DNA from: Geofilum rubicundum JCM 15548
GTDB lineage: Bacteria; Bacteroidota; Bacteroidia; Bacteroidales; Marinilabiliaceae
NCBI RefSeq assembly: GCF_000974365.1
Contig: NZ_BAZW01000001.1
Location: 273,448 to 337,447 of the forward strand
DNA length: 64,000 nucleotides
Direction: 5' to 3'
The translations under genes and the position numbers were made by a program. The first letter of the stretch is position 1, and every line of letters starts with the position of its first letter. Below, piece by piece: positions 27,101 to 35,637 of this stretch. A model generated the notes under the pieces. It had not been told where the DNA came from. It saw nothing but the letters and a program-made list of their open reading frames with translations, and ran no database searches.

Positions 27101-28700
27101 AACACCCGGGATTACCCTGATTTCACCGCCGCCTCATCACGATATTTATTCTATTGAGGATTTGGCACAGCTGATTTTCGATTTAAAATGTACCAATCCC
27201 AGTGCGCGGATCAGTGTGAAGCTGGTATCGGAGAGCGGTGTAGGTACAGTGGCTGCCGGGGTGGCCAAGGCGCATGCCGATCTGATTGTGATCAGCGGTA
27301 CAGAGGGTGGTACGGGTGCCAGTCCCATGAGTTCTATCAAACATGCCGGCTTGCCGGTGGAGCTGGGGCTGACTGAAGTGCAGCAAACCCTGGTTTTAAA
27401 CAATCTGCGTGGACGTGTGAAGCTGCAAACAGATGGCCAGCTAAAGACCGGTTTGGATGTCATTAAAATGGCCTTAATGGGCGCGGAGGAATATGGTTTT
27501 GCCACTTCCGGGTTGGTCGTATTGGGCTGCATCATGATGCGGAAATGTCACCTCAATACCTGTCCTGCAGGAATTGCCACCCAGGACGAGGATTTGCGGA
27601 AGCGTTTTATCGGGAAATATAAAAATCTGGTCAATTTCTTCACCTTTATTGCCATGGAGGTGCGTGAGCATCTGGCTGCCATGGGGGTTAAGTCGATGGA
27701 TGAGATCATTGGTCGCGCCGATTTATTAAAGCAGGATCCGGAGGTGGGCAACTGGAAGACCAAGGGGCTGGACTTGTCGGCACTGACTTACTTTCCCAAA
27801 GAGGGACGGAAATATTCTTTGCGTCAAACCACCTTGCAGAAGCATAAAGTGGAAAATGTGCTGGATCATGAATTGATTCGTCAGGCCAGGCCAGCCATTC
27901 AAAATAAAACCAAGGTGTGGATGGCCCATCCGATTGGGAATACCGACCGTACCGTAGGGGCGATGCTTTCAGGTGAGGTTTCAAAAGTGTATGGCGAAGA
28001 AGGATTGCCTAAAGATACCATCAATTGCACATTTACCGGTTCAGCCGGTCAAAGCTTTGGCGCATTTCTGGTAAAAGGGGTGACTTTTCGTCTGGAAGGT
28101 GATGCCAACGATTACCTGGGTAAGGGCTTATCCGGCGGAAAAATTGTGGTCGTGCCACCCAAAGGCTCCAGCTTTAAGCCGGAGGACAATATTATTATTG
28201 GTAATACTGTGTTGTACGGTGCTACCGGTGGGTATTTATATGTACACGGCGTAGCAGGTGAACGTTTTGCCGTGCGCAATTCAGGAGCCAATGCTGTTGT
28301 TGAGGGGGTTGGCGATCATTGTTGTGAATACATGACCGGCGGAAGGGTGGCTGTCATCGGCACCACTGGCCGTAACTTTGCAGCTGGAATGAGTGGCGGA
28401 ATTGCCTATGTGCTGGATGAGACAGGGCGTTTCGATTACTTCTGTAACAAGGGCCTTGTGGAGTTGAGTCCGGTGCACGATTATGAAGATGTGCAAGAGC
28501 TGCAGCTGATGTTAAGTAAGCATTTGTTGCATACCAACAGTGAAAAGGCACGGGAGATTTTAGTCAACTGGGATTTCTATTTGCCTAAGTTTATTAAGGT
28601 GATTCCGTTTGAGTATAAAAAAGTGCTGCAACAGGAAAAGCTCATTGAGTTGGAGCGTAAACTGGCTGAAACGGAGGATGCTCCCTACATCAGGGAATAA
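24177..28700 (+). CDS. gltB: Glutamate synthase large subunit
   Basis: The alpha subunit of NADPH-type GOGAT, which turns glutamine plus 2-oxoglutarate into two glutamates with electrons from GltD. It has 1507 residues, normal for the family. The N-terminal amidotransferase nucleophile is Cys23 (EHDNCGIGFVAN), behind a short propeptide expected to be cut off. The central and FMN-binding TIM-barrel domains follow (VSESGVGTVAAGVAKA and SGTEGGTGASPMSSIKHAG). The 3Fe-4S cluster cysteines are in MMRKCHLNTCPAG near residue 1120. The C-terminal glycine-rich beta-helix is at about 1270-1430. There is no frame break. It is followed 78 bp later by gltD and then glnA, so ammonia assimilation is encoded as one block. 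Confidence 0.97.
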   Translation: MKMRQRLPKAQGMYDPANEHDNCGIGFVANIKGEQSSEIVRRGLEVLVNMTHRGAESSDNKSGDGAGILMQLPHGLFAGFGLNLPAAGKYGSGLIFLPRNEKEGMACVDELNRQLESEGLELIGYRDVPVNNKVLGEIAKSNEPVVKQVFVQGQYEQDVLERKLFIARKVTENKIRQSSLKQKEHFYIVSLSSKIFIYKGMLTPEQLGDYYLDLRNPAIASAIALVHSRFSTNTFPTWDLAQPFRMMAHNGEINTIKGNRLWMQAREGLLESDLFGEDLKKLFPVIEPGKSDSASLDNVLEFLFMTGRTLPHALTMLIPESWNDKNPIPPSLKAYYEYHSTIMEPWDGPASIVFSDGRFIGGTLDRNGLRPSRYVITKNNMIVMGSEVGVQTFPAEEIVVKGRLRPGKLLLVDTQLGIIIPDEETKSQLSRLHPYENWLRDNRISMNDIEVKQRVSSSLGDKFNTYLKAFGYNKEDFEQIIFPMAMTANEPVGSMGNDTPMAAVSGKPQRMFSYFRQLFAQVTNPAIDPIREGLVMALTSYIGSVSKNLLTETPAQCRSIKFASPVVTNTDLGKIKDYRREEFTHVTIPMTYKVSEGGKGLKAAVDAICKAAEKAVDDDKNYVILSDRNISADEAAVPSLLATSAVHHHLVKAKKRMQIGLIVETGEAREVMHFALLLGYGASVINPYVCFAAIDEMVKQGKIKMGYDEARENYIKSVNKGLMKVLSKMGISTLRSYHGAQIFEAVGVAREVIEPYFTGTSSRIGGVGFDEIAREAAMFHEAAFDELQEEGPFENFGAYSFRKKGEKHGWNPETIGLLQWATSENDYAKFKEYSQRVDEDNRTPLFLRGFLKVKKGVSIDIKEVEPVEAIMRRFVTGAMSYGSISKEAHEALALAMNKIGGRSNTGEGGEDASRFKSKARSAIKQVASGRFGVTNNYLVNADELQIKVAQGAKPGEGGQLPGYKVDKIIAHLRSSTPGITLISPPPHHDIYSIEDLAQLIFDLKCTNPSARISVKLVSESGVGTVAAGVAKAHADLIVISGTEGGTGASPMSSIKHAGLPVELGLTEVQQTLVLNNLRGRVKLQTDGQLKTGLDVIKMALMGAEEYGFATSGLVVLGCIMMRKCHLNTCPAGIATQDEDLRKRFIGKYKNLVNFFTFIAMEVREHLAAMGVKSMDEIIGRADLLKQDPEVGNWKTKGLDLSALTYFPKEGRKYSLRQTTLQKHKVENVLDHELIRQARPAIQNKTKVWMAHPIGNTDRTVGAMLSGEVSKVYGEEGLPKDTINCTFTGSAGQSFGAFLVKGVTFRLEGDANDYLGKGLSGGKIVVVPPKGSSFKPEDNIIIGNTVLYGATGGYLYVHGVAGERFAVRNSGANAVVEGVGDHCCEYMTGGRVAVIGTTGRNFAAGMSGGIAYVLDETGRFDYFCNKGLVELSPVHDYEDVQELQLMLSKHLLHTNSEKAREILVNWDFYLPKFIKVIPFEYKKVLQQEKLIELERKLAETEDAPYIRE

Positions 28701-28778
28701 AAGTGTTTGAGGATGCTTGATAAATGGTATAGTTGAATTTGGGATGGGGCCTAAGGTCTTATCATAAAATAAAGAGTT

Positions 28779-30197
28779 ATGGGAAATCCAAAAGGTTTTA
28801 TAGAAGTTGAGCGCAAAGTGAGTGGCAACAGGGCCGTGAATGAGCGCGTAGATGATTACGGAGAGGTTGAGCAGGTGCTCAATGATCAGGATCGCCGTTT
28901 GCAGGCTTCCCGGTGTATGGATTGTGGCATCCCTTTTTGTCACTGGGCCTGCCCGGTAGCCAGTAAAATACCGGAGTGGCAGGATGCTTTATATAAAGGT
29001 GATTACGGGTTGGCCAGTCAAATATTACATTCCACCAATAGTTTTCCTGAATTTACCGGACGGGTTTGTCCCGCCCCCTGTGAAAAGTCCTGTGTCCTGG
29101 CCATTCATGATGAGTCGGTGACCATCCGTGAAAACGAAGCCTCTACGGTGGAGAAAGCTTTTGAGCTGGGTCTGATCAAACCCCGTATTCCTAAAAAGCG
29201 GACGGGTAAAAAAGTAGCCGTGATCGGTTCGGGTCCGGCCGGCTTGTCAGCAGCTGACATGTTAAATCAGGCAGGTCACACCGTTACGGTGTTTGAGCGG
29301 GATGATGCCATCGGCGGCTTGTTGCGTTATGGGATTCCTGATTTTAAGCTGAACAAAAAAGTGATTGATCGTCGTCTTCAGATATTTGAGACGGAAGGCA
29401 TTGAGTTTAAGACCAATGTTTCCGTTGGTGAGACCATAACAGGGAAATCGGTATTGAAGCAATACGATGCTGTTGTTTTGGCCATAGGTGCCATGAAGCC
29501 ACGCGATTTGGCGGCTGAAGGCCGGGAAATGAAAGGGGTTTATTTTGCCATGGAGTTTTTGAAGCAGCAAAATAAAGTCAATAGGGGTGTTATTTTGAAC
29601 GGCGAGCGTATTGATGCCAAAGGTAAAAAGGTTTTGGTCATTGGAGGAGGAGATACAGGAAGTGATTGCGTAGGAACGTCTAACCGACAGAAAGCGGCAT
29701 GGGTGGGACAGTTGGAAATTTTACCCAAACCACCTGTGAAACGTAAACCCGGAAATCCATGGCCCTATTGGCCGGCCACATTAAGAACTTCCTCTTCGCA
29801 CGAGGAAGGGTGTGAGCGCATGTGGAGCTTGTCAACACGTCGTTTTATCGGAAAAAATGGTGCGGTTACCGGTGTTGAAGTCGTAGAAGTCGATTGGACC
29901 AATGTGGATGGTAAATGGCAGATGTCAGAAAAGGAAGATACGGTACGTGTCATTGAGGCGGATTTAGTGCTGCTTTCCATGGGGTTTGTGCACCCTGTGC
30001 ATGAGGGATTAATCAAAGAATTGGGATTGGATCTGGATCAAAGAGGTAATGTAAAGATTGATGAAGCGTTTGCGACCAGTAAAAAGGGTGTGTTTGCTGC
30101 GGGTGACGCTGCCAATGGCGCCAGTTTAGTGGTCACTGCTATTGCCAAAGGCAGGGATGCCGCTGAAAATGTCCATAAATATTTAATGGGCTTATAA
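28779..30197 (+). CDS. gltD: Glutamate synthase small subunit
   Basis: A 472-residue FAD/Fe-S flavoprotein that takes electrons from NADPH and passes them through [4Fe-4S] clusters to GltB. The N-terminal cysteine sets are complete (CMDCGIPFCHWACP near residues 46-59 and CPAPCEKSCVLA near 95-106). The FAD site GSGPAGLSAADMLNQAG is at about 150, the NADPH site GGGDTGSDCVGT at about 289, and a C-terminal FAD contact AAGDAANGASLVVTAI at about 440. It lies just downstream of gltB in the same direction, as is usual for this enzyme. The segment after it leads into the glnA promoter. Confidence 0.96.
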   Translation: MGNPKGFIEVERKVSGNRAVNERVDDYGEVEQVLNDQDRRLQASRCMDCGIPFCHWACPVASKIPEWQDALYKGDYGLASQILHSTNSFPEFTGRVCPAPCEKSCVLAIHDESVTIRENEASTVEKAFELGLIKPRIPKKRTGKKVAVIGSGPAGLSAADMLNQAGHTVTVFERDDAIGGLLRYGIPDFKLNKKVIDRRLQIFETEGIEFKTNVSVGETITGKSVLKQYDAVVLAIGAMKPRDLAAEGREMKGVYFAMEFLKQQNKVNRGVILNGERIDAKGKKVLVIGGGDTGSDCVGTSNRQKAAWVGQLEILPKPPVKRKPGNPWPYWPATLRTSSSHEEGCERMWSLSTRRFIGKNGAVTGVEVVEVDWTNVDGKWQMSEKEDTVRVIEADLVLLSMGFVHPVHEGLIKELGLDLDQRGNVKIDEAFATSKKGVFAAGDAANGASLVVTAIAKGRDAAENVHKYLMGL

Positions 30198-30229
30198 TTG
30201 ACATAGGTCATTCCCCTGTTTTTGGTAAG

Positions 30230-30303
30230 AGCCCCCAATTTTTTATGGTTGTGTGATGTTTGTTTATCTGTTTTGTAATAATGGATTGGTTTTGATGGGG
30301 GCT
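30230..30303 (+). other. Long-loop inverted repeat between gltD and glnA
   Basis: AGCCCCC at 30230-30236 is complementary to GGGGGCT at 30297-30303, about 60 nt apart, in otherwise AT-rich sequence. It could close a structured RNA at the end of the gltD transcript; the significance is uncertain. Confidence 0.3.
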
Positions 30304-30371
30304 TTGCTTTGAAAATTATCGTATTTCAGACTTTTTAACAGCTATAATTAGGGGGTGTCTTCTAAAATTTG

Positions 30372-30379
30372 CATATTTG
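30372..30379 (+). promoter_or_regulatory. Probable -7 promoter box for glnA
   Basis: CATATTTG differs from TAnnTTTG only at the first base and lies 29 bp before the ATG at 30409. It overlaps the longest possible open frame, which is one reason to reject the earlier start. Confidence 0.45.
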
Positions 30380-30408
30380 CACTGTCTAACTCTCAAACTA
30401 ATAACTAT

Positions 30409-32601
30409 ATGGCAACTTTAAGATTTTTTGCATTGAAAGAGCTTCTGAACAGGAAGCCATTGACCATTGATGAGCCTGGAAGGCTGACTTCCGATTATTT
30501 CGGTAAGTTTGTGTTTGACCGGGCCAAAATGAAAAAGTATTTGTCCAGTGAGGCCTACGCCCATGTGATGGAAGCTATTGAAAAGGGGTCTCGCATCGAC
30601 CGGAAAATGGCTGATCAGATTGCTTTGGGTATGAAGGCATGGGCCCTGGCTAATGGTGCTACTCATTACACACACTGGTTTCACCCCCTGACCGATTCAA
30701 CAGCTGAAAAGCATGATGCTTTCATCGATATTGATGCCAACGGTGGTGTGGTAGAAGGGTTTAGTGGAAAGCTTTTGGTTCAGCAAGAGCCTGATGCCTC
30801 CAGTTTTCCATCAGGAGGTATTCGTAATACCTTTGAAGCACGTGGTTATACCGCCTGGGATGTTTCATCACCTGCCTTTATCGTAGGAACCACGCTTTGT
30901 CTCCCCACCATTTTCGTTTCCTATACGGGAGAGGCGCTGGATTACAAAATGCCTTTACTTAAAGCATTGGCTGCCGTTGATAAGGCTGCCGTAGATGTTT
31001 GTCAGTTTTTTGATAAGAATGTTTCTAAAGTCAATAGTAATCTTGGATGGGAACAGGAGTATTTTTTGGTTGACGAGGCCTTGTATATGGCGCGTCCCGA
31101 TCTGATGCTGACCGATCGTACCCTGATGGGACACTCCTCTTCCAAGGATCAGCAGTTGGAGGATCATTACTTCAGCTCTATACCCACGCGGGTGATTGCC
31201 TATATGGAAGATTTTGAAAGGGAAGCTTATTTGTTGGGTATTCCTGTTAAAACCCGTCACAACGAGGTGGCTCCTAACCAGTTTGAAGTCGCGCCTATTT
31301 TTGAAGAGGCCAACCTGGCCAATGACCACAACCAGTTGGTGATGGATATCATGAAGAAGGTGGCCCGACGTCATAAATTCCGCATCCTTTTCCATGAGAA
31401 GCCATACAAGGGCATCAACGGGTCAGGAAAGCACAATAACTGGTCGTTGAGCACCGATACCGGGGTTAACTTACTGTCGCCCGGCAAGAATCCCCGCACC
31501 AATATGCAGTTTCTGACCTTCTTGCTGAATGTGTTGAAAGCGGTATATGAGCATCAGGATTTGCTGTTAGCGAGTATTTTAACAGCCAGCAATGCCCATC
31601 GCCTGGGTGCCAATGAGGCTCCACCATCCATCATTTCCGCCTTTTTGGGGCATGAACTGAATCGCATTCTTGATGAATTGGAAGAAACAGTACCTGATAA
31701 AAAGATGACACCTGATGAAAAAACCTCTATTAAACTGAATATTGGTAAGATTCCGGAGATTCTTTTAGACAATACAGACCGTAACCGTACATCGCCATTT
31801 GCCTTTACCGGTAATCGTTTTGAATACCGGGCTGTAGGTTCCTCGGCCAACTGTGCTTCTGCTTTGATTGTTTTAAATACGGTGGTGGCTGAGCAGTTGA
31901 AGAAATTCAAAAAAGAGGTGGATGCCATGGTAGAAAAAGGGGTGAAGAAAGACGAAGCCATCCTTCAGATTCTTAAGCAATACATTAAGGATACCAAAAA
32001 AATCCGTTTCGATGGAAATGGTTATAGTCAGGAATGGGTAGACGAAGCAGCCCGTCGCGGTTTGTTAAATATTTCAAGTGTGCCTGAGGCGCTCAATGCT
32101 TATTTGAAAGAGAAGTCGGTGAAGGTCTTTGCTGCCAACGACGTGTTCAATTCTAAGGAGCTGGAAGCCCGTGTGGAGGTTGAGTTGGAAAAATATACCA
32201 AAAAGATCCAGATCGAAGCTCGTGTTTTAGGAGATTTGGCCATCAACCACATTGTGCCAACAGCGGTAAGTTACATGAATACCTTGATCACCAATGTTCA
32301 GGGCTTGAAAGATTTGTTTGGTGATGGTGATGAATATAAAGCGTTGGTGGGAGACCGTCTTGAGCTTATTAAGAAGATTTCTAACCATATTCAAAGCATT
32401 AAAGCCAAAACGGCTCAAATGATTGATGAGCGAAAGATAGCCAATAAGGAGGAGGATATGCACAAGATGGCAGAGCTCTACAGTGAAAAAGTGAAGCCGT
32501 ACCTGGAAGACATCCGCTACCACATTGATAAGTTGGAGCTGATAGTTGACAATGAAATGTGGCCTTTACCAAAGTATCGTGAGCTTCTGTTTGCGCGATA
32601 G
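30409..32601 (+). CDS. glnA: Glutamine synthetase type III
   Basis: A 730-residue GSIII (GlnN) enzyme, the large glutamine synthetase typical of Bacteroidota; it makes glutamine from glutamate, ammonia and ATP. Conserved blocks are intact: ATHYTHWFHPLTDSTAEKHD (about residue 85), WEQEYFLVDEALY (about 210), RHNEVAPNQFEVAPIFEEAN (about 285) and the GSIII signature NGSGKHNNWSLSTDTG (about 345). The longer frame from 30355 would add MSSKICIFALSNSQT; I use ATG 30409 (MATLRFFALKELLNRKP) because it matches the usual GSIII start and because a -7 box lies in between. It stands downstream of gltBD, with a strong terminator after it. Regulation by adenylylation is not expected for this type. Confidence 0.96.
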   Translation: MATLRFFALKELLNRKPLTIDEPGRLTSDYFGKFVFDRAKMKKYLSSEAYAHVMEAIEKGSRIDRKMADQIALGMKAWALANGATHYTHWFHPLTDSTAEKHDAFIDIDANGGVVEGFSGKLLVQQEPDASSFPSGGIRNTFEARGYTAWDVSSPAFIVGTTLCLPTIFVSYTGEALDYKMPLLKALAAVDKAAVDVCQFFDKNVSKVNSNLGWEQEYFLVDEALYMARPDLMLTDRTLMGHSSSKDQQLEDHYFSSIPTRVIAYMEDFEREAYLLGIPVKTRHNEVAPNQFEVAPIFEEANLANDHNQLVMDIMKKVARRHKFRILFHEKPYKGINGSGKHNNWSLSTDTGVNLLSPGKNPRTNMQFLTFLLNVLKAVYEHQDLLLASILTASNAHRLGANEAPPSIISAFLGHELNRILDELEETVPDKKMTPDEKTSIKLNIGKIPEILLDNTDRNRTSPFAFTGNRFEYRAVGSSANCASALIVLNTVVAEQLKKFKKEVDAMVEKGVKKDEAILQILKQYIKDTKKIRFDGNGYSQEWVDEAARRGLLNISSVPEALNAYLKEKSVKVFAANDVFNSKELEARVEVELEKYTKKIQIEARVLGDLAINHIVPTAVSYMNTLITNVQGLKDLFGDGDEYKALVGDRLELIKKISNHIQSIKAKTAQMIDERKIANKEEDMHKMAELYSEKVKPYLEDIRYHIDKLELIVDNEMWPLPKYRELLFAR

Positions 32602-32619
32602 TTTGATCAGATCTTTAAT

Positions 32620-32662
32620 AAAAACATCCGGCCCCTTAAGAAAGTGGCCGGATGTTTTTTTT
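32620..32662. terminator. Terminator between glnA and tpx (convergent)
   Basis: AAAAACATCCGGCC pairs with GGCCGGATGTTTTT (14 bp, 12-nt loop), followed by more T. The A-run on the other side lets it also serve tpx. Confidence 0.92.
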
Positions 32663-32680
32663 AGCGGCAATGCAATTTCG

Positions 32681-33193
32681 TTAAATCAATTCCTTGGCGA
32701 CTTTTAAAGCAGCCTCGTAATCGGGCTCCTGAGCAATTTCAGGAACGTATTCTATGTATTTAATTTTGTTGTCCTTTCCAATGATGACGGTTCCCCGGGC
32801 GAGCAGTCGCAACTCTTCAATGACAAAACCATATTTGGCACCAAAATCAAGCTCCTTGTGGTCCGAAAGGGTCACAATGTTGTTCAGACCTTCTGCGGCG
32901 CAAAAGCGACTTTGAGCGAATGGCAGATCCACGGAGACGGAAAGTACGGCTACACCGTCTAACTTATCCGCTTCCTCATTGAACCGCCGGTTCTGTGCGG
33001 CACACACGCCTGTGTCGATGGAGGGGTAGACGGCAATTATTTTAACTTTCCCCTCGTAATCGGATAGTTTGACCGGTTCCAATGAAGATGAAAGCGCTGT
33101 AAAATCGGGGGCCGTTTCTCCCACTTTAGGCGTCTTTCCCAAAAGGGTCACCGGATTTCCTTTAAAAGTTACTTTTACATTGTTCTTGTCCAT
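32681..33193 (-). CDS. tpx: Thiol peroxidase (Tpx, peroxiredoxin)
   Basis: A 170-residue atypical 2-Cys peroxiredoxin that reduces hydrogen peroxide and alkyl hydroperoxides with electrons from thioredoxin. The peroxidatic Cys is residue 64 (PSIDTGVCAAQNRRFNE) and the resolving Cys is residue 98 (PFAQSRFCAAEGL), the standard Tpx spacing. The GNPVTLLG and GETAPDF starts and the LLARGTVIIGKDNKI segment fit the family. No signal peptide is visible. It is convergent with glnA. The ~250 bp upstream (33194-33447) contains no coding frame that I can support and no exact -7 box. Confidence 0.95.
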   Translation of the reverse strand: MDKNNVKVTFKGNPVTLLGKTPKVGETAPDFTALSSSLEPVKLSDYEGKVKIIAVYPSIDTGVCAAQNRRFNEEADKLDGVAVLSVSVDLPFAQSRFCAAEGLNNIVTLSDHKELDFGAKYGFVIEELRLLARGTVIIGKDNKIKYIEYVPEIAQEPDYEAALKVAKELI

Positions 33194-33447
33194 GTCTTAA
33201 TGTATTTGGGTTATTAATTCAATTTTTTCACACACTTAATACCCATGAAACGCTCTTGGGGGCTAATTGTTTAAGCGTGGGGTCTTATTTTACTGCGATG
33301 TGGTTCTTTAAATGGCTCTTAGGTCTCTTTCAAAGCGGATGGAGCATATGGCGTAACTACATGTCCTGTTTTAGTTAAATTGTATAAGCAATTCTGAAAT
33401 CTTATATAGACAAGGCCGACCAGCAGCCGGAGTGCTGCCAAATTTTT

Positions 33448-33485
33448 AAAAGTGTATCTCTTAGAAAACAAGGATACACTTTTTT
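33448..33485 (-). terminator. Terminator after ddl
   Basis: AAAAGTGTATC pairs with GATACACTTTT (14-nt loop). T-runs exist in both directions; it lies just beyond the ddl stop on the minus strand. Confidence 0.8.
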
Positions 33486-33492
33486 GTGTCTG

Positions 33493-34476
33493 TTAGCTGC
33501 GGGCGATGGCGTCTTCAATAACCTCGGTAAATACCTTTTTAATGTCCAGCCCCTTCGCCGCAATTTGTTGGGGGATAAAGCTGGTAGGAGTCATTCCCGG
33601 TGTGGTGTTGACCTCCAATAAATAGGGTTGATGGTCACTGATAATGAAATCGACGCGAACAATGCCGTTACAATTGAGCAGGTCGTAAATGAGCGAGGAG
33701 GTGTTTTGTATTTCGGCTGTTAATTCAGGACTAATGCGGGCTGGTGTGATTTCAGTTACTTTTTCGGCGGTGTATTTGGCTTCAAAGTCAAAGAATTCAT
33801 TTTTGCTGATGATTTCAGTGATGGGCAGGATTTCCGCTTTGTCGGCCGTCTTGTAGAGTCCGCAAGTGACCTCCGTGCCTTCAATAAACTGTTCAACCAC
33901 CACTTCATGACATTCCATAAAGGCCTTTTGTATGGCCGCATCCAGATCCTCCATGGCCTTTACCTTGGTAATGCCGAAACTGGAGCCGCCTGCATTGGGC
34001 TTGACAAAACAAGGGAAGCCGGTTTTATGTGCAATGTCCGCTGTGTTGTAGGCGATGCCTTTCCTCACCAGGGCAGCCATGGCTATGGTTATACCAAAGC
34101 CTTTCAGATAATTATTGCAGGTGTATTTGTTGAAGGTTAATGCGGCTGGTAAAACATCGCAGGTTGAATGAGGAATGTTTAACAGCTTCAGGTAGCCCTG
34201 AAGCAGGCCGTCCTCACCAGGCGTTCCGTGGATGGTGATGTAGACGCAGTCGAACCGAATAACTTCCTGATCAATGGTCACTGTGAAATCGGCCCTGTTG
34301 ATGGGATATTCCTGGTTGTTCCTGATGACGACCCATTTTTCAGGGGTCATCAATAAGGGAAACAATTGAAATTTCTCTGTGTCAATAAAGGAGAGGATGC
34401 CTTCGGCACTCCTTTGGCTCACGACCTCTTCGGAAGAGTAGCCCCCATAAACGACGGCAATATTTTTCTTATTCAT
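33493..34476 (-). CDS. ddl: D-alanine--D-alanine ligase
   Basis: A 327-residue ATP-grasp enzyme that makes the D-Ala-D-Ala dipeptide for peptidoglycan; MurF, encoded at 55.7 kb, adds this dipeptide to the UDP-precursor. The N-terminal fold shows VVYGGYSSEEVVSQRSAEGI, the HGTPGEDGLLQGYL substrate motif is near residue 78, and the ATP-grasp core carries CFVKPNAGGSSFGITKV. The C-terminal metal and dipeptide site is VRVDFIISDHQPYLLEVNTTPGMTPTSF-like near 275-300, ending in the usual MTPTS. It is the last gene of the minus-strand run rpmH, PASTA protein, rluD, ddl, a gene order I recognise from other Bacteroidota. The gap to rluD is 35 bp. Confidence 0.95.
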   Translation of the reverse strand: MNKKNIAVVYGGYSSEEVVSQRSAEGILSFIDTEKFQLFPLLMTPEKWVVIRNNQEYPINRADFTVTIDQEVIRFDCVYITIHGTPGEDGLLQGYLKLLNIPHSTCDVLPAALTFNKYTCNNYLKGFGITIAMAALVRKGIAYNTADIAHKTGFPCFVKPNAGGSSFGITKVKAMEDLDAAIQKAFMECHEVVVEQFIEGTEVTCGLYKTADKAEILPITEIISKNEFFDFEAKYTAEKVTEITPARISPELTAEIQNTSSLIYDLLNCNGIVRVDFIISDHQPYLLEVNTTPGMTPTSFIPQQIAAKGLDIKKVFTEVIEDAIARS

Positions 34477-34511
34477 AGGTTTGCAATGTGTTGGCCCATG
34501 TCAATGGCTTC

Positions 34512-35594
34512 TTACATACTTGTTTCGACCTCTCTTCCGGCGATGTAAGAGCGCCACTTGTCAATGGCCAGAACCATATCTTTGGGTAAATCGGAATTAA
34601 ATTCCATATATTTTTCTGTGGCCGGATGTACAAAGCCCAATGTTTTGGCATGCAAGGCCTGACGAGGCAAAAGTTTAAAGCAGTTGTCCACAAACTGCTT
34701 ATATTTCGTAAACGTGGTGCCCTTTAAAATTTGATTTCCGCCATAACGTTCATCGTTAAAGAGCGGATGTCCGAGGTGTTTGAAATGCGCCCTAATCTGG
34801 TGCGTTCTTCCGGTTTCCAAACGGCATTCCACCCATGTGACATAGCCCAGTCTTTCTAACGTGCTGTAATGGGTGACAGCCGGTTTGCCATATTCACCAT
34901 CGGGAAAAACGGTCATTTGCTTTCGGTCTTTCAGACTTCTTCCAATGTGTCCGGTAATGGTCCCCTCTTCGGGATTCGGGGTGCCCCAGACGATGGCCTG
35001 ATAGGTTCTGGTACTGGTTTTTTCAAAAAACTGAAGCGCCAGCTTCATTTTGGCTGTTTCTGTTTTGGCAATCACAAGAAGGCCTGAGGTGTCTTTATCA
35101 ATGCGATGAACCAATCCCGGACGCGGGTCGTCCGAATTGAACCATGGCTGGTCTTTGAAGTGCCAGGCCAGAGCATTGACCAATGTGCCGGTATAGTTAC
35201 CATAACCCGGATGTACCACCATGCCCGGTGTTTTATTGATGACGATGAGATGGTCGTCTTCAAAAACAATATTAAGGGGTATGTCCTCAGGAATGATTTC
35301 TATTTCTCGTGGCGGATAGGCCATCACCACTGAAATGACATCGTTGGGCTTGACTTTGTAATTGGATTTAACCGGCCGTTCATTCACCAGAATGCATCCG
35401 GCCAGCGCGGCATCCTGTATCTTGTTGCGCGAGGCATTTTCAATCCGGTTGACCAGGAACTTATCGATGCGCAGGTGTCCCTGTCCTCCATCCGCTACAA
35501 ATCGGTGGTGCTCGAACAGAGCACCCTCTTCACTGTTTTCGGTGTTTAAATCCGGATCATCCAGCTCCTCAATACGATCGGTATTATCTGTCAT
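34512..35594 (-). CDS. rluD: 23S rRNA pseudouridine synthase RluD-like
   Basis: A 360-residue RluA-family pseudouridine synthase. An acidic N-terminal extension precedes the S4 RNA-binding domain (about residues 40-95, LRIDKFLVNRIENASRNKIQ). The catalytic domain has DDHLIVINKTPGMVVHPG and the active-site Asp in GLVHRIDKDTSGLLVIAKT (about residue 160). LETGRTHQIRAHFKHLGHPL completes the family signature. RluD modifies helix 69 of 23S rRNA; assignment to RluD rather than RluC/A rests on the S4 domain, overall similarity and synteny. It sits between the PASTA protein and ddl on the minus strand, 43 bp from the former. Confidence 0.9.
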   Translation of the reverse strand: MTDNTDRIEELDDPDLNTENSEEGALFEHHRFVADGGQGHLRIDKFLVNRIENASRNKIQDAALAGCILVNERPVKSNYKVKPNDVISVVMAYPPREIEIIPEDIPLNIVFEDDHLIVINKTPGMVVHPGYGNYTGTLVNALAWHFKDQPWFNSDDPRPGLVHRIDKDTSGLLVIAKTETAKMKLALQFFEKTSTRTYQAIVWGTPNPEEGTITGHIGRSLKDRKQMTVFPDGEYGKPAVTHYSTLERLGYVTWVECRLETGRTHQIRAHFKHLGHPLFNDERYGGNQILKGTTFTKYKQFVDNCFKLLPRQALHAKTLGFVHPATEKYMEFNSDLPKDMVLAIDKWRSYIAGREVETSM

Positions 35595-35637
35595 GGTTTA
35601 TTGGTAGCTGTTGCAATTGATGTTTTTAAAAATGCCG

